Position numbers and translations under genes: made by a program
Source of the DNA: an uncultured Prochlorococcus sp.
Lineage (GTDB): Bacteria; Cyanobacteriota; Cyanobacteriia; PCC-6307; Cyanobiaceae
Assembly (NCBI GenBank): GCA_902595175.1
Contig: CACJPB010000001.1
Span: forward strand, 113,997-177,996
Length of the DNA: 64,000 nt
Direction of reading: 5' to 3'
Notes under the pieces: generated by a model
The model's input: only the letters and a program-made list of their open reading frames with translations
Databases searched by the model: none
What the model was told of the DNA's origin: nothing
Shown here: positions 56,313 through 64,000 of the stretch, in pieces
Layout: every line of letters starts with the position of its first letter
How positions within the stretch are numbered: the stretch's first letter is position 1

Positions 56313-57137
56313 CTAATTTAACTTTCTATTTAACAGAGGCCTTATAATAATCAAGGAAAAAACTGTTAAAGAAAATAAAATTGAGATACAACTCTTACAA
56401 GTTAAATCACCATATGGGGCATGTAAAGCCACTAATTCTAAATCCATAGTTTGTGTATAGGCAGTCCTAATAGGTTCAATAGCAAAAGTTAATGGATTTA
56501 ATGAAGCTAACCAGCCTAGCCAATTTGGCATAAAAGAGATTGGAGCTAAAGCAGTACTCGCAAATAGAAGAGGTAAATTTATTACGAATATAAGAGCGAT
56601 TAATTCAATATGTCCAGGCAAAACAAACGCTAAACATAAACTTATTGATGTCACAAAAAGAACTAATAAAATTAGTGTTGTAAATACAATTCCTAAACCA
56701 TATAAGTTGGGCCATCCATAACCCAATATGTATGAAACAATCATTATTACAATACTCTGAACTAAGCTCAAGATTGTTATGTAAAAAAAAGAAGATAAAA
56801 CTATGGATAATCTACTGGTTAAGGGAGCCACAAGTAATCTATTAAGAAATCCAAACTCTCTATCAAACATTAAAGGAAGACCTGAGTTTAGGGCTCCGCT
56901 AAAAGCAGTAAAAACAATAAGTCCTGCTCCTAAAAAATTCCCATAAGAATCAACACCTGGTAAAAAACCTTCAGGAGCTTTAGAGAATAATGCCCCAAAT
57001 AAAAAAAGCCAAATTATTGGTTGTAATATTCCTGCTAAAAGAGTTGATGGTCTTCTTTTTAATTGAATAAATAATCTCTTTGTTAAGGCAAATGTTTCTT
57101 GATATAAAAAAAATAAATTATACTGTTGTAATTCCAT
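56313..57137 (-). CDS. ABC-2 type exporter permease
   Basis: The 274-residue protein has six hydrophobic helices and the ABC-2 signature: an N-terminal amphipathic segment with RPSTLLAGILQPIIWLFLFG, the LMFDREFGFLNRLLVAPL loop, and a late LNPLTFAIEPIR motif. This class forms homodimeric exporters with a DrrA-type ATPase for lipids, polysaccharide or drugs. It lies 48 bp downstream of the ATPase gene. Its cargo is unknown. Confidence 0.9.
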   Translation of the reverse strand: MELQQYNLFFLYQETFALTKRLFIQLKRRPSTLLAGILQPIIWLFLFGALFSKAPEGFLPGVDSYGNFLGAGLIVFTAFSGALNSGLPLMFDREFGFLNRLLVAPLTSRLSIVLSSFFYITILSLVQSIVIMIVSYILGYGWPNLYGLGIVFTTLILLVLFVTSISLCLAFVLPGHIELIALIFVINLPLLFASTALAPISFMPNWLGWLASLNPLTFAIEPIRTAYTQTMDLELVALHAPYGDLTCKSCISILFSLTVFSLIIIRPLLNRKLN

Positions 57138-57185
57138 AATTAGCAGTAATTAGTCTTCATTATAGTTAGTTAACCAAAAGTTTTT

Positions 57186-58202
57186 TTATCGCATGGACTG
57201 CTTTGATTCTTTTTTTAGGTCTCTTTTCCCTGCCATAGAAATTTCAGCATCCAATAATGTTTTTCCAGTTGCCTGAAGATATACATCATCCAAGCTTGGC
57301 TGACTTTGGGTAAGAGAAAAAATTTCAAACTTTGAGAAAGCCAATTCCACTTTTAGCTTCGTAAGTAAATCTTTTTGCTTATCTGCTACGAAATTTATCG
57401 AGAAACCTTGAGCTTCATTTATGATAATCTGACTAATTCCATCTATTGAAGATAAAATTTTAGATATATTATTTGCTTCTTCCTGATTACTAAATTCTCT
57501 TACTTTCAAAGTTACTCTATCTCCTCCTAATTTATTTTTGAGCTCTGCAGGAGTCCCTTTTGCTATAACTCTTCCATCATCAATTATCACTAATCTATCT
57601 GCCAATTTATCTATTTCATCAAGATAGTGACTACTTAAAATTATGGTCATTCCATTATTTCTCAAATCTTTCAAAAGTTGCCATATAATATTTCTACTTT
57701 CAATATCTAAACCAACTGTAGGTTCATCCAAAATTAAAACTTTAGGCAAATGTAAAAGTCCAGCTGCCAGATCTATTCTTCTTTTCATTCCCCCTGAATA
57801 AGTTCCGCACTTACGATCAATCCAATCATTCATTTCTAGTTGATCTATTAATTTATTTATCCTTTCAAATTTTTTATTTTTGTTGATGTGATATAAATCT
57901 GATTGAAAATCCAAAAGCTCTCGTCCAGTTAATATTTTATCAAGTGCAATGTCTTGGGCAACATAACCAATTAATTCTCTAATTTTCCTTGAATTTTTTA
58001 TCAGATTAATATTATTTATAAAAACTTCTCCACTATCAGGCTCTATTAAAGTAGCAAGTATTTTTATTAGTGTTGATTTGCCAGCACCATTCGGGCCTAG
58101 TATTCCGAATAATGTGCCAGCTTCAATTTCTATCGATAAATTTTTTAATGCCTTGATATCTGAATAAGATTTTGAAAGCCCTTTTACTTTTATATAATCC
58201 AT
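57186..58202 (-). CDS. ABC exporter ATP-binding protein (DrrA-like)
   Basis: From ATG 58202 the 338-residue protein has Walker A GPNGAGKSTLIK (about residues 37-48), a Q-loop (GYVAQD), the signature YSGGMKRRIDLAAGLLH, Walker B VLILDEPTVGLD, and the H-loop Ser-His (LSSHYLDEI). A C-terminal domain of about 100 residues typical of the DrrA/NatA class ends with SQPSLDDVYLQATGK. It pairs with the ABC-2 permease. ctaB lies 39 bp upstream on the same strand, so it may be read through from cta genes. Confidence 0.93.
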   Translation of the reverse strand: MDYIKVKGLSKSYSDIKALKNLSIEIEAGTLFGILGPNGAGKSTLIKILATLIEPDSGEVFINNINLIKNSRKIRELIGYVAQDIALDKILTGRELLDFQSDLYHINKNKKFERINKLIDQLEMNDWIDRKCGTYSGGMKRRIDLAAGLLHLPKVLILDEPTVGLDIESRNIIWQLLKDLRNNGMTIILSSHYLDEIDKLADRLVIIDDGRVIAKGTPAELKNKLGGDRVTLKVREFSNQEEANNISKILSSIDGISQIIINEAQGFSINFVADKQKDLLTKLKVELAFSKFEIFSLTQSQPSLDDVYLQATGKTLLDAEISMAGKRDLKKESKQSMR

Positions 58203-58241
58203 CAAACTTACAATTTACTTAAAAAACATTTTACATCTAAT

Positions 58242-59243
58242 TTAATTACTAAGCAGGGATACTATAGATAAAAATATTTGCATAGATTGCTGCTCAAATT
58301 CTACAGATAGTTGGGTTCTGGAAATTAATAACAAAAGACAAATACCAAACATATAGAGAATAGACCATCTAAAGAGAGACTTTGCTCTTGAAAGATCATC
58401 AGGAGATTTCTTTAATTCGTTTATTAATTGCAAAAGTCTTCCATTAAATGGCAATAACATAATTCCGTATAATAAACCCCCTTCAGGTAAGGCAAAAACT
58501 CCCATAATACTCATTAAAATTGTTGCCCATCCATAACGAGAAATCGCTTTAGCAGTAAAAACAGATCCTTTAACAGAAGGGAGCATAGGAATACCAACAG
58601 ATGCGTAATCATCCTTCAATAAAATTGCAAGTGCCCAAAAATGAGCTGGTGTCCATAACATTACTAAACCAAACAACCACCAACCACTAAGACCTACATG
58701 CCCTGTAGCAGCAGATGCTCCAACTAAAGGGGGTATCGCACCAGCAACTCCTCCGAAGACAATATTTTTTGTTGTACGAGGTTTCAAAATAACTGTATAT
58801 AAAATTACGTAGCTAAATAAACCAAGAAGAGTTAATCCCGCAGCTAAATAATTTACACCACTTACTAATAGCATAGAAGCTGCCAAAGTACATGATACGG
58901 CAGCTAAAAATACAGTCTTAGATGACAACTTTCCAGCTGGCAAAGCTCTTTTGCTAGTTCTTGTCATCCTTTTATCTAATTCCATTTCCCACAAGCAATT
59001 AAGAGCTCCTGCTGCTGCTGCTGCCAAAGCTCCGCCTCCTAAAGTACAGATAAGTTTCGGTGAAGACAAAGGCCATTCTTCAGTTAAAGCCATTCCTCCC
59101 AAAGTTGTTGCCAGTAAAAGTGGGATTAATCTGGGTTTTGCTACTTCAAGCCAAGGAGGCAAAGTTATTTTTTTTCTTGAAGGTACAACTTCATCCCTAA
59201 TTGAAGATTTATAGTTCAAGTTTTCTAAGTTACTACTGTTCAT
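58242..59243 (-). CDS. ctaB: Protoheme IX farnesyltransferase
   Basis: CtaB makes heme O from heme B for the oxidase. The 333-residue UbiA-type protein has about nine membrane helices with the Asp-rich substrate site in [20 protein letters not shown] (residues about 102-121), [15 protein letters not shown], the second site loop [14 protein letters not shown], and [11 protein letters not shown]. It overlaps ctaA by 4 bp. The 40-residue polar N-terminus is longer than in many bacteria. Confidence 0.95.
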   Translation of the reverse strand: MNSSNLENLNYKSSIRDEVVPSRKKITLPPWLEVAKPRLIPLLLATTLGGMALTEEWPLSSPKLICTLGGGALAAAAAGALNCLWEMELDKRMTRTSKRALPAGKLSSKTVFLAAVSCTLAASMLLVSGVNYLAAGLTLLGLFSYVILYTVILKPRTTKNIVFGGVAGAIPPLVGASAATGHVGLSGWWLFGLVMLWTPAHFWALAILLKDDYASVGIPMLPSVKGSVFTAKAISRYGWATILMSIMGVFALPEGGLLYGIMLLPFNGRLLQLINELKKSPDDLSRAKSLFRWSILYMFGICLLLLISRTQLSVEFEQQSMQIFLSIVSLLSN

Positions 59244-60214
59244 GAATTGATACCAACCATTTGTGAATTTAGGGAGTGGTTTAGACCTCTTTTGGTAAAA
59301 GGATTTCTAAAAATTAATGTTGTTAATATCGCAATAAATAAAGAGGCGTTAAGTTGATGACCGATAATAAAAATAGGTTCATTCAAATTTGTTTTAAGAC
59401 TTAAAACACCCAAAGCAATTTGGGAAAACAATAGAAAAATAAGTGCTGAGAGATATTTCCAATTTTCATTTAGCAAACTTCTCTTATAAATTGCAATAGC
59501 AATAATCAATAGAATAGAAAAAGCAATTGGAAAAGCAAATAATTTATGAGTATTTAGAATTAGACACTGTTTATTAAAAGATAAACAAATATGTGCTGAC
59601 CAGGTTGATGAAAGCCTTACGCCAATAAAAGATTGAATAAGAGTAAGTAAAAGAGGAAAAAACAATAAAAATCTCCACCAAATTAATGGCTCTTCTATGT
59701 CGTCATTTTCTAAATTTTGATTTATTGAAATTGTTGTGATGAGGAGTAGAAAAGCTATTAAAAGATGGCCAGTAACAGTATATGAATCAAGCAAGTTTAT
59801 TACTGTTAAAGCTCCAAAAGATCCTTGGACAATAACGAGAAAAAGTAATATTGAATAAGTTTTAGGTAACCAATTTGGAATTTCATTTTTCCAAATAATT
59901 GAAAGGGCAAATTTAATAAGAATTAATATTCCAACCAGAAAAGCATCTAGACGATGAAACCACTCTAGAAATACTCTTAGGTTCATATGATAAAAAGGCA
60001 AAAAAGATCCATAACATAATGGCCAATCTGGACAGGCAAGTCCAGCCTCCATGACTCTAGTAGCACCTCCAATTACGATTAGTGCAATAATTGCGAGTAC
60101 ACTATGACTCCCCAACCTTTTAAAAATTGTCAGATATTTTGATTTATATAATTGGTTATTAATCAAATGGATAAAACCTATTATTTTGAATAATAAATTA
60201 GATTTAAAAACCAA
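59240..60214 (-). CDS. ctaA: Heme A synthase (COX15/CtaA)
   Basis: CtaA oxidises heme O to heme A. The 324-residue protein has eight helices in two related halves, with heme-ligand His in [35 protein letters not shown] and [30 protein letters not shown] segment follows the first helix with a paired-Cys loop. The start is TTG. The gene is divergent from ctaC across a 215-bp region, so heme A supply and oxidase synthesis may share control. Confidence 0.93.
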   Translation of the reverse strand: MVFKSNLLFKIIGFIHLINNQLYKSKYLTIFKRLGSHSVLAIIALIVIGGATRVMEAGLACPDWPLCYGSFLPFYHMNLRVFLEWFHRLDAFLVGILILIKFALSIIWKNEIPNWLPKTYSILLFLVIVQGSFGALTVINLLDSYTVTGHLLIAFLLLITTISINQNLENDDIEEPLIWWRFLLFFPLLLTLIQSFIGVRLSSTWSAHICLSFNKQCLILNTHKLFAFPIAFSILLIIAIAIYKRSLLNENWKYLSALIFLLFSQIALGVLSLKTNLNEPIFIIGHQLNASLFIAILTTLIFRNPFTKRGLNHSLNSQMVGINS

Positions 60215-60429
60215 ACATTAATTAAAAATTAATATGTTTAATTTAAAAAATAATTTACTAATTTAATCTTTTTTCCCTGACAATTAACTCTAAAAAGTTA
60301 TTAATAATACGCCTTTTATTTCATAAATCTTAAGAAGTTGTAAATTTAAATGTTTTTCTTTTAACAAAGGATGCAGGATTAAAAAAATTGAATATCTTGA
60401 GGATATAAATACAAATTTTTAAAGATCAA
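60215..60429. other. 215-bp divergent region between ctaA and ctaC
   Basis: This AT-rich region should contain promoters for the ctaA-ctaB unit and the ctaC-ctaD-ctaE unit. No ORF over a few codons and no clear dyad was found. A GAGG-type sequence lies near the ctaC start. Confidence 0.5.
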
Positions 60430-61233
60430 TTGTTAAATAAAAACTTTTATTTAATACTAATTACTAGCCTCGTTTTTGCTATATCTTTTTGGATTGGATT
60501 TAATGTAAATTTGCTCCCAGCAGAAGCAAGTATTAATGCACCAATTTACGATGAACTTTTTAAAATTCTTTTCATCATTGGATTAATTATTTTTATAGGA
60601 ATGACAATAGCTGTTATTTATAGCTTATTTAAGTTTAGGAAAAGGAATGATCAGATAGGAGATGGTATAGCTTTAGAGGGAAATTTAAGCTTAGAAATTG
60701 TATGGACAATTATTCCTTCAATAATTGTTTTGTTAATAGGTTTATATAGCTACAACATCTACGATCGAATGGGAGGGATGAAAGAACTAAATCATAACCA
60801 CGAAATGATGAGTTCTAATTCTGAAAAAATATGGGCTGGAATAAGTCAAACTTCTGATAATGAAATAGCAATAAATAATTTATCAATTGAAGTTTCAGCT
60901 ATGCAATTTGCATTTCTTTTCAATTATCCCAAGGGCAATTTCATATCAGGAGAACTGCACGTACCTGTTGATCAAAAAGTATCAATGAAGATGGAATCCA
61001 AAGATGTCATTCATGCTTTTTGGGTGCCAGAGTTCAGAATTAAACAGGATATTATTCCTGGGCAACCTACTATTCTAAATTTCACTCCTACAAAAGTAGG
61101 AAAATATCCGATAATTTGCGCAGAATTATGTGGCCCATATCATGGAGGGATGAGAGCCTCCATAATTGTTGAAGAAGAATCTGATTACAACGAATGGTTT
61201 AACAAAAATAAAAAACCAGAGGTAAATTTATGA
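60430..61233 (+). CDS. ctaC: Cytochrome c oxidase subunit II
   Basis: The 267-residue protein has two N-terminal helices (about residues 5-25 and 43-64) and a cupredoxin domain with the CuA site CAELCGPYHGGM (two Cys, His, Met) plus an upstream His in DVIHAFWVPEF. It receives electrons from cytochrome c6 or plastocyanin. No lipobox Cys is seen. The start is TTG. It overlaps ctaD by 4 bp. Confidence 0.96.
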   Translation: MLNKNFYLILITSLVFAISFWIGFNVNLLPAEASINAPIYDELFKILFIIGLIIFIGMTIAVIYSLFKFRKRNDQIGDGIALEGNLSLEIVWTIIPSIIVLLIGLYSYNIYDRMGGMKELNHNHEMMSSNSEKIWAGISQTSDNEIAINNLSIEVSAMQFAFLFNYPKGNFISGELHVPVDQKVSMKMESKDVIHAFWVPEFRIKQDIIPGQPTILNFTPTKVGKYPIICAELCGPYHGGMRASIIVEEESDYNEWFNKNKKPEVNL

Positions 61234-62855
61234 CAATATCAATTGATCCACAAAAAACTAATAATGAAAGCCTTCAACCTAAAGGCTGGCTTAGATACTT
61301 TAGTTTTAGCCTTGATCATAAAGTAATTGGGATACAATACTTGGTTTGTGGTTTTCTTTTCTATTTAATAGGAGGAACCTTAGCGAGCGCTATAAGAATT
61401 GAACTAGCCAGTCCAATGTCTGATTTCATGCCAAGAGATGTTTATAACCAAGTTTTAACTTTACACGGAACAATAATGATATTCCTTTGGATAGTGCCTG
61501 TAGTTAATGGTGCTTTTGGAAATTATTTAATTCCATTTTATGTAGGCGCGAGAGATATGGCATTCCCAAGATTAAATGCCGTTGCTTTTTGGTTAATTCC
61601 TCCTTCAGGTTTGATGTTGGTAGCAAGCTATTTTGTTGAGGGTGCTGCTCAGGCTGGATGGACGGCTTATCCACCTTTAAGCATAACTACTCCTCAATCT
61701 GGACAAATTATTTGGATTCTGAGCGTTCTATTACTTGGAGGCAGTTCTATATTTGGTGGGATAAACTTTATAGCCACCATTATCAAATTAAGAAGGCCAG
61801 GATTAAAACTAATGCAATTGCCAATGTATTGTTGGGCAATGCTTGGAACAAGTCTATTAGTTGTTTTGTCAACTCCTGTTTTAGCAGGCACTTTAATTCT
61901 TCTTAGCTTCGATATAATTGCTAATACAGGGTTTTTCAATCCTGTTTTAGGAGGCAATGTCGTAGTTTATCAGCATTTATTTTGGTTTTATTCTCATCCC
62001 GCTGTATACATTATGGTCCTTCCAGCCTTTGGTTTAGTTAGTGAAATACTTCCTGTACATGCTAGAAAACCACTTTTCGGATATACAACAATGGTTTTTT
62101 CAATAATGGGTATAGTAGTTTTAGGTTTAGTTGTTTGGGCGCATCACATGTTTACAAGTGGAACGCCCCCTTGGATGAGATTGTTCTTTACCATTGCTAC
62201 AGCATTTATTGCTGTTCCAACAGGTATAAAATTTTTTAATTGGGTTGCAACATTATGGGGAGGTAAAATTTCCATAAATAGTGCAATGTTATTCTCTTGT
62301 GGATTTATTATAAATTTCGTTTTTGGAGGTATTACTGGAGTTGCTTTGGCACAGGTACCTTTCGATATTCACGTACATGATACCTATTTCGTTGTCGCCC
62401 ATTTTCATTACATAGTTTATGGAGGGACTGTTTTTATTATTTTCTCTTCAATTTATCATTGGTTCCCCAAAGTCACTGGAAAAATGCTTAATGAAAAATT
62501 AGGGATTTTACATTTTATCATTACCTTTATTGGATTTAACTTATGCTTTGCACCTCAACATTGGCTTGGTTTAAATGGAATGCCAAGAAGAGTTGCAGAA
62601 TATGATCCTCAATTCCAGTTCGTTAATCAAATTAGTAGCCTTGGGGCTCTTTTGATGGCTATAAGTACAATTCCTTTTTTAATTAACGTACTTCTTAGTG
62701 TGAGAAATGGAAAAGATTCTGGAGATAACCCTTGGAATGCTCTTACACCGGAGTGGTTAACATCTTCTCCACCTCCAGTTGAAAATTGGGAAGGAGAAGC
62801 TCCATTAGTTGAAGAACCCTATGGTTATGGTAAAGAAATTTCTGAACGAAAATAA
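61230..62855 (+). CDS. ctaD: Cytochrome c oxidase subunit I
   Basis: The 541-residue heme-copper oxidase core has 12 helices with the low-spin heme His (LTLHGTIMIFLW), the CuB His with the cross-linked Tyr (HPAVY, His256 and Tyr260), the CuB His pair (WAHHMFTSG), and the late heme ligands (YFVVAHFHYIVYG). The helix VI motif reads Y254-S-H-P-A-V259, without the Glu of HPEV enzymes. That is the A2-type D-channel pattern. It is in the ctaC-ctaD-ctaE operon. Confidence 0.97.
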   Translation: MTISIDPQKTNNESLQPKGWLRYFSFSLDHKVIGIQYLVCGFLFYLIGGTLASAIRIELASPMSDFMPRDVYNQVLTLHGTIMIFLWIVPVVNGAFGNYLIPFYVGARDMAFPRLNAVAFWLIPPSGLMLVASYFVEGAAQAGWTAYPPLSITTPQSGQIIWILSVLLLGGSSIFGGINFIATIIKLRRPGLKLMQLPMYCWAMLGTSLLVVLSTPVLAGTLILLSFDIIANTGFFNPVLGGNVVVYQHLFWFYSHPAVYIMVLPAFGLVSEILPVHARKPLFGYTTMVFSIMGIVVLGLVVWAHHMFTSGTPPWMRLFFTIATAFIAVPTGIKFFNWVATLWGGKISINSAMLFSCGFIINFVFGGITGVALAQVPFDIHVHDTYFVVAHFHYIVYGGTVFIIFSSIYHWFPKVTGKMLNEKLGILHFIITFIGFNLCFAPQHWLGLNGMPRRVAEYDPQFQFVNQISSLGALLMAISTIPFLINVLLSVRNGKDSGDNPWNALTPEWLTSSPPPVENWEGEAPLVEEPYGYGKEISERK

Positions 62856-62861
62856 AAACAT

Positions 62862-63464
62862 ATGACAACTCTTGATAGCTCAAAAGAAATTCAAAAAAAT
62901 AATTCTGAAGTCAACGAAACACATGAAGACTTCAGAATGTTTGGTCTTATAACTTTCCTAATTGCGGACGGAATGACTTTTGCTGGATTCTTTGCTGCTT
63001 ATTTAACATACAAAGCAGTAAATCCATTACCTGATGGTGCTATTTATGAATTAGAACTCCCAATACCTACACTCAATACAATTTTGTTACTTGTTAGTAG
63101 TGCAACTTTCCATAAAGCAGGCAAAGCACTTTTAAAAGATAAAAACTCTGAATCCCAAAAATGGTTATTTTTTACTGCTTTTCTTGGAATTATATTTTTA
63201 ATATGTCAATTATTTGAATATTTCCATTTACCTTTTGGATTAACCGATAATTTATTTGCAAGTACTTTTTATGCTCTTACTGGTTTTCATGGATTACATG
63301 TCACTTTAGGAACTTTAATGATTTTAATTATTGCTTGGCAATCCCGAATCATGGGCGGAAGATTAACTAGTCAAAATATGTTCCCTTTGGAAGCTGTTGA
63401 ATTGTACTGGCATTTTGTAGATGGAATATGGGTTATTTTATTTATTATTTTGTATCTTTTATAA
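62862..63464 (+). CDS. ctaE: Cytochrome c oxidase subunit III
   Basis: The 200-residue protein has five helices and the typical segments FRMFGLITFLIADGMTFAGF, QLFEYFHLPFG (Glu), TGFHGLHVTLGTLMILI and ELYWHFVDGIWVILF. The five-helix length is usual for bacterial subunit III of this type. It starts at ATG 6 bp after ctaD, and its stop codon lies inside an AT-only hairpin. Confidence 0.96.
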   Translation: MTTLDSSKEIQKNNSEVNETHEDFRMFGLITFLIADGMTFAGFFAAYLTYKAVNPLPDGAIYELELPIPTLNTILLLVSSATFHKAGKALLKDKNSESQKWLFFTAFLGIIFLICQLFEYFHLPFGLTDNLFASTFYALTGFHGLHVTLGTLMILIIAWQSRIMGGRLTSQNMFPLEAVELYWHFVDGIWVILFIILYLL

Positions 63465-63497
63465 AAAAATATATTTTAAAAATTAAATATATTTTTT
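63464..63497 (+). terminator. Possible terminator of ctaCDE
   Basis: A perfect 13-bp stem of only A/T, AAAAAATATATTT (63464-63476) with AAATATATTTTTT (63485-63497), has an 8-nt loop and a T-run at the end of its 3' arm. It starts on the last base of the ctaE stop codon. Confidence 0.55.
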
Positions 63498-63561
63498 ATT
63501 AATTTATATTGCCACAGTTCTCCTTTTTAGTAAGAATATATAATTAGAAATTTGTCAGATA

Positions 63562-63915
63562 ATGCTAGAAGGAAAAGAACTTCTTGAAAAAGCAAAATTA
63601 TTAAGTAAAAAATCTGAAGATGAGATAGCCAGAGGTTGTGGGTACGTAGGTCCTAGTGGAAGAATCTTAAGAAAAAGTTTTTATAGGGCGCTTATTGAAG
63701 CTAAGGGTTACAAGATAGGAAATGGTCGTCAGGGTAAAAATGGTAATAGAGCTTCAAGAGGCAGACAGACAGAATTCAAAACTAAAGTTCATGGCAATGG
63801 GAATCTATTAATTGGTCATGCCTACACCAAAAAATTAGGTCTAGAACCTGGTCAGGAATTTAAAATCGATCTTAAAAAAGAATCAAAAACAATTTATCTG
63901 ATTCCATTAAATTAA
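63562..63915 (+). CDS. cyAbrB-type transcriptional regulator
   Basis: The 117-residue protein begins LEGKELLEKAKLL and has the conserved cyanobacterial AbrB block (EIARGCGYVGPSGRILRKSF), a Gly/Arg-rich centre (GNGRQGKNGNRASRGRQTE), and the swapped-hairpin AbrB domain at the C-terminus (VHGNGNLLIGHAYTKKLGL, PGQEFKIDL). cyAbrB proteins are cyanobacterial regulators of carbon and nitrogen genes. It starts at ATG. Its targets here are unknown. Confidence 0.93.
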   Translation: MLEGKELLEKAKLLSKKSEDEIARGCGYVGPSGRILRKSFYRALIEAKGYKIGNGRQGKNGNRASRGRQTEFKTKVHGNGNLLIGHAYTKKLGLEPGQEFKIDLKKESKTIYLIPLN

Positions 63916-63925
63916 AAAATATATT

Positions 63926-64000
63926 TTACCAACCGTTTTCTTTAAGCCACTCGGAAGAAATATTATTTGAAGATAAATCTTGATTAATATTTTTATTAAA
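63926..64000 (-). CDS. 3' end of an unidentified gene (partial)
   Basis: A minus-strand frame enters from the right edge and stops at TAA 63926-63928, giving 24 residues that end SSEWLKENGW. The frame is open to the edge, but 75 bp is too little to identify the product or prove coding. The stop is 10 bp from the convergent abrB gene, as expected of gene spacing here. Confidence 0.45.
   Translation of the reverse strand, partial: FNKNINQDLSSNNISSEWLKENGW

Overview
The window is a gene-dense, AT-rich (roughly 30% G+C by eye) cyanobacterial chromosome segment. It carries psaF/psaJ, petC/petA, psb27, a high-light-inducible protein, hemC/hemL, plastoquinone-type ubiA and a cyAbrB regulator. Small intergenic gaps, frequent TTG/GTG starts, convergent genes that abut or overlap, and gene content and order point to a high-light-adapted Prochlorococcus. 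I see no insertion sequence, prophage, integrase or CRISPR array. It looks like conserved core genome rather than a genomic island.

Layout. 1-4.4 kb: end of a putative membrane protease, tandem-domain phosphoglycerate mutase, signal peptidase I, an ArsC/Spx-like protein, and an inorganic pyrophosphatase with an altered active site. 4.4-12.5 kb: proS, psb27, purA, a PfkB kinase, cutA, cobK, ssb, a DUF2854 protein, argB. 12.5-20.6 kb: DUF3153 protein, priA, the principal sigma factor rpoD, hemC, a second pyrophosphatase, an M32 carboxypeptidase. 20.7-28.2 kb: YjbQ and pterin dehydratase, a His-rich CobW GTPase, an iron-type ABC permease, a UPF0104 membrane protein, larC, xthA. 28.4-37.8 kb: hemL, an SPFH protein, yajQ, a DprA-like protein, a BioD/DRTGG protein, an SDR, map, a PepSY protein, rplS, tRNA-Trp, tRNA-Asp and gltX. 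37.8-52.3 kb: antiporter, hli, tsaD, psaFJ, gmk, rqcH, tatC, petC-petA, lgt, cobM, a RodZ-like protein, ppx, ubiA, LD-carboxypeptidase. 52.3-64 kb: ispD, fabG, a groES-less groEL, an ABC-2 exporter pair, ctaB-ctaA divergent from ctaC-ctaD-ctaE, a cyAbrB gene, and the 3' tip of one more gene.

Functional grouping. Several neighbourhoods make sense together: tatC beside the twin-arginine Rieske protein and cytochrome f; heme A synthesis (ctaA/ctaB) divergent from the cytochrome oxidase that uses it; psaF with psaJ ending in a strong terminator; tRNA-Asp directly upstream of gltX. Four genes were found by reading gaps: the 5' part of the left-edge gene, hli (39197-39373), psaJ (41107-41241) and a 59-residue membrane protein (53814-53993). 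I did not find a convincing new multi-gene system. The best leads are small: a pyrophosphatase that has lost a catalytic Asp beside an intact paralogue, two sizeable inverted repeats (cobK/cutA and upstream of tRNA-Asp), an internal lipobox in the DUF3153 protein, a Psb27 without its lipid-anchor cysteine, and a possible 38-residue ORF upstream of proS.
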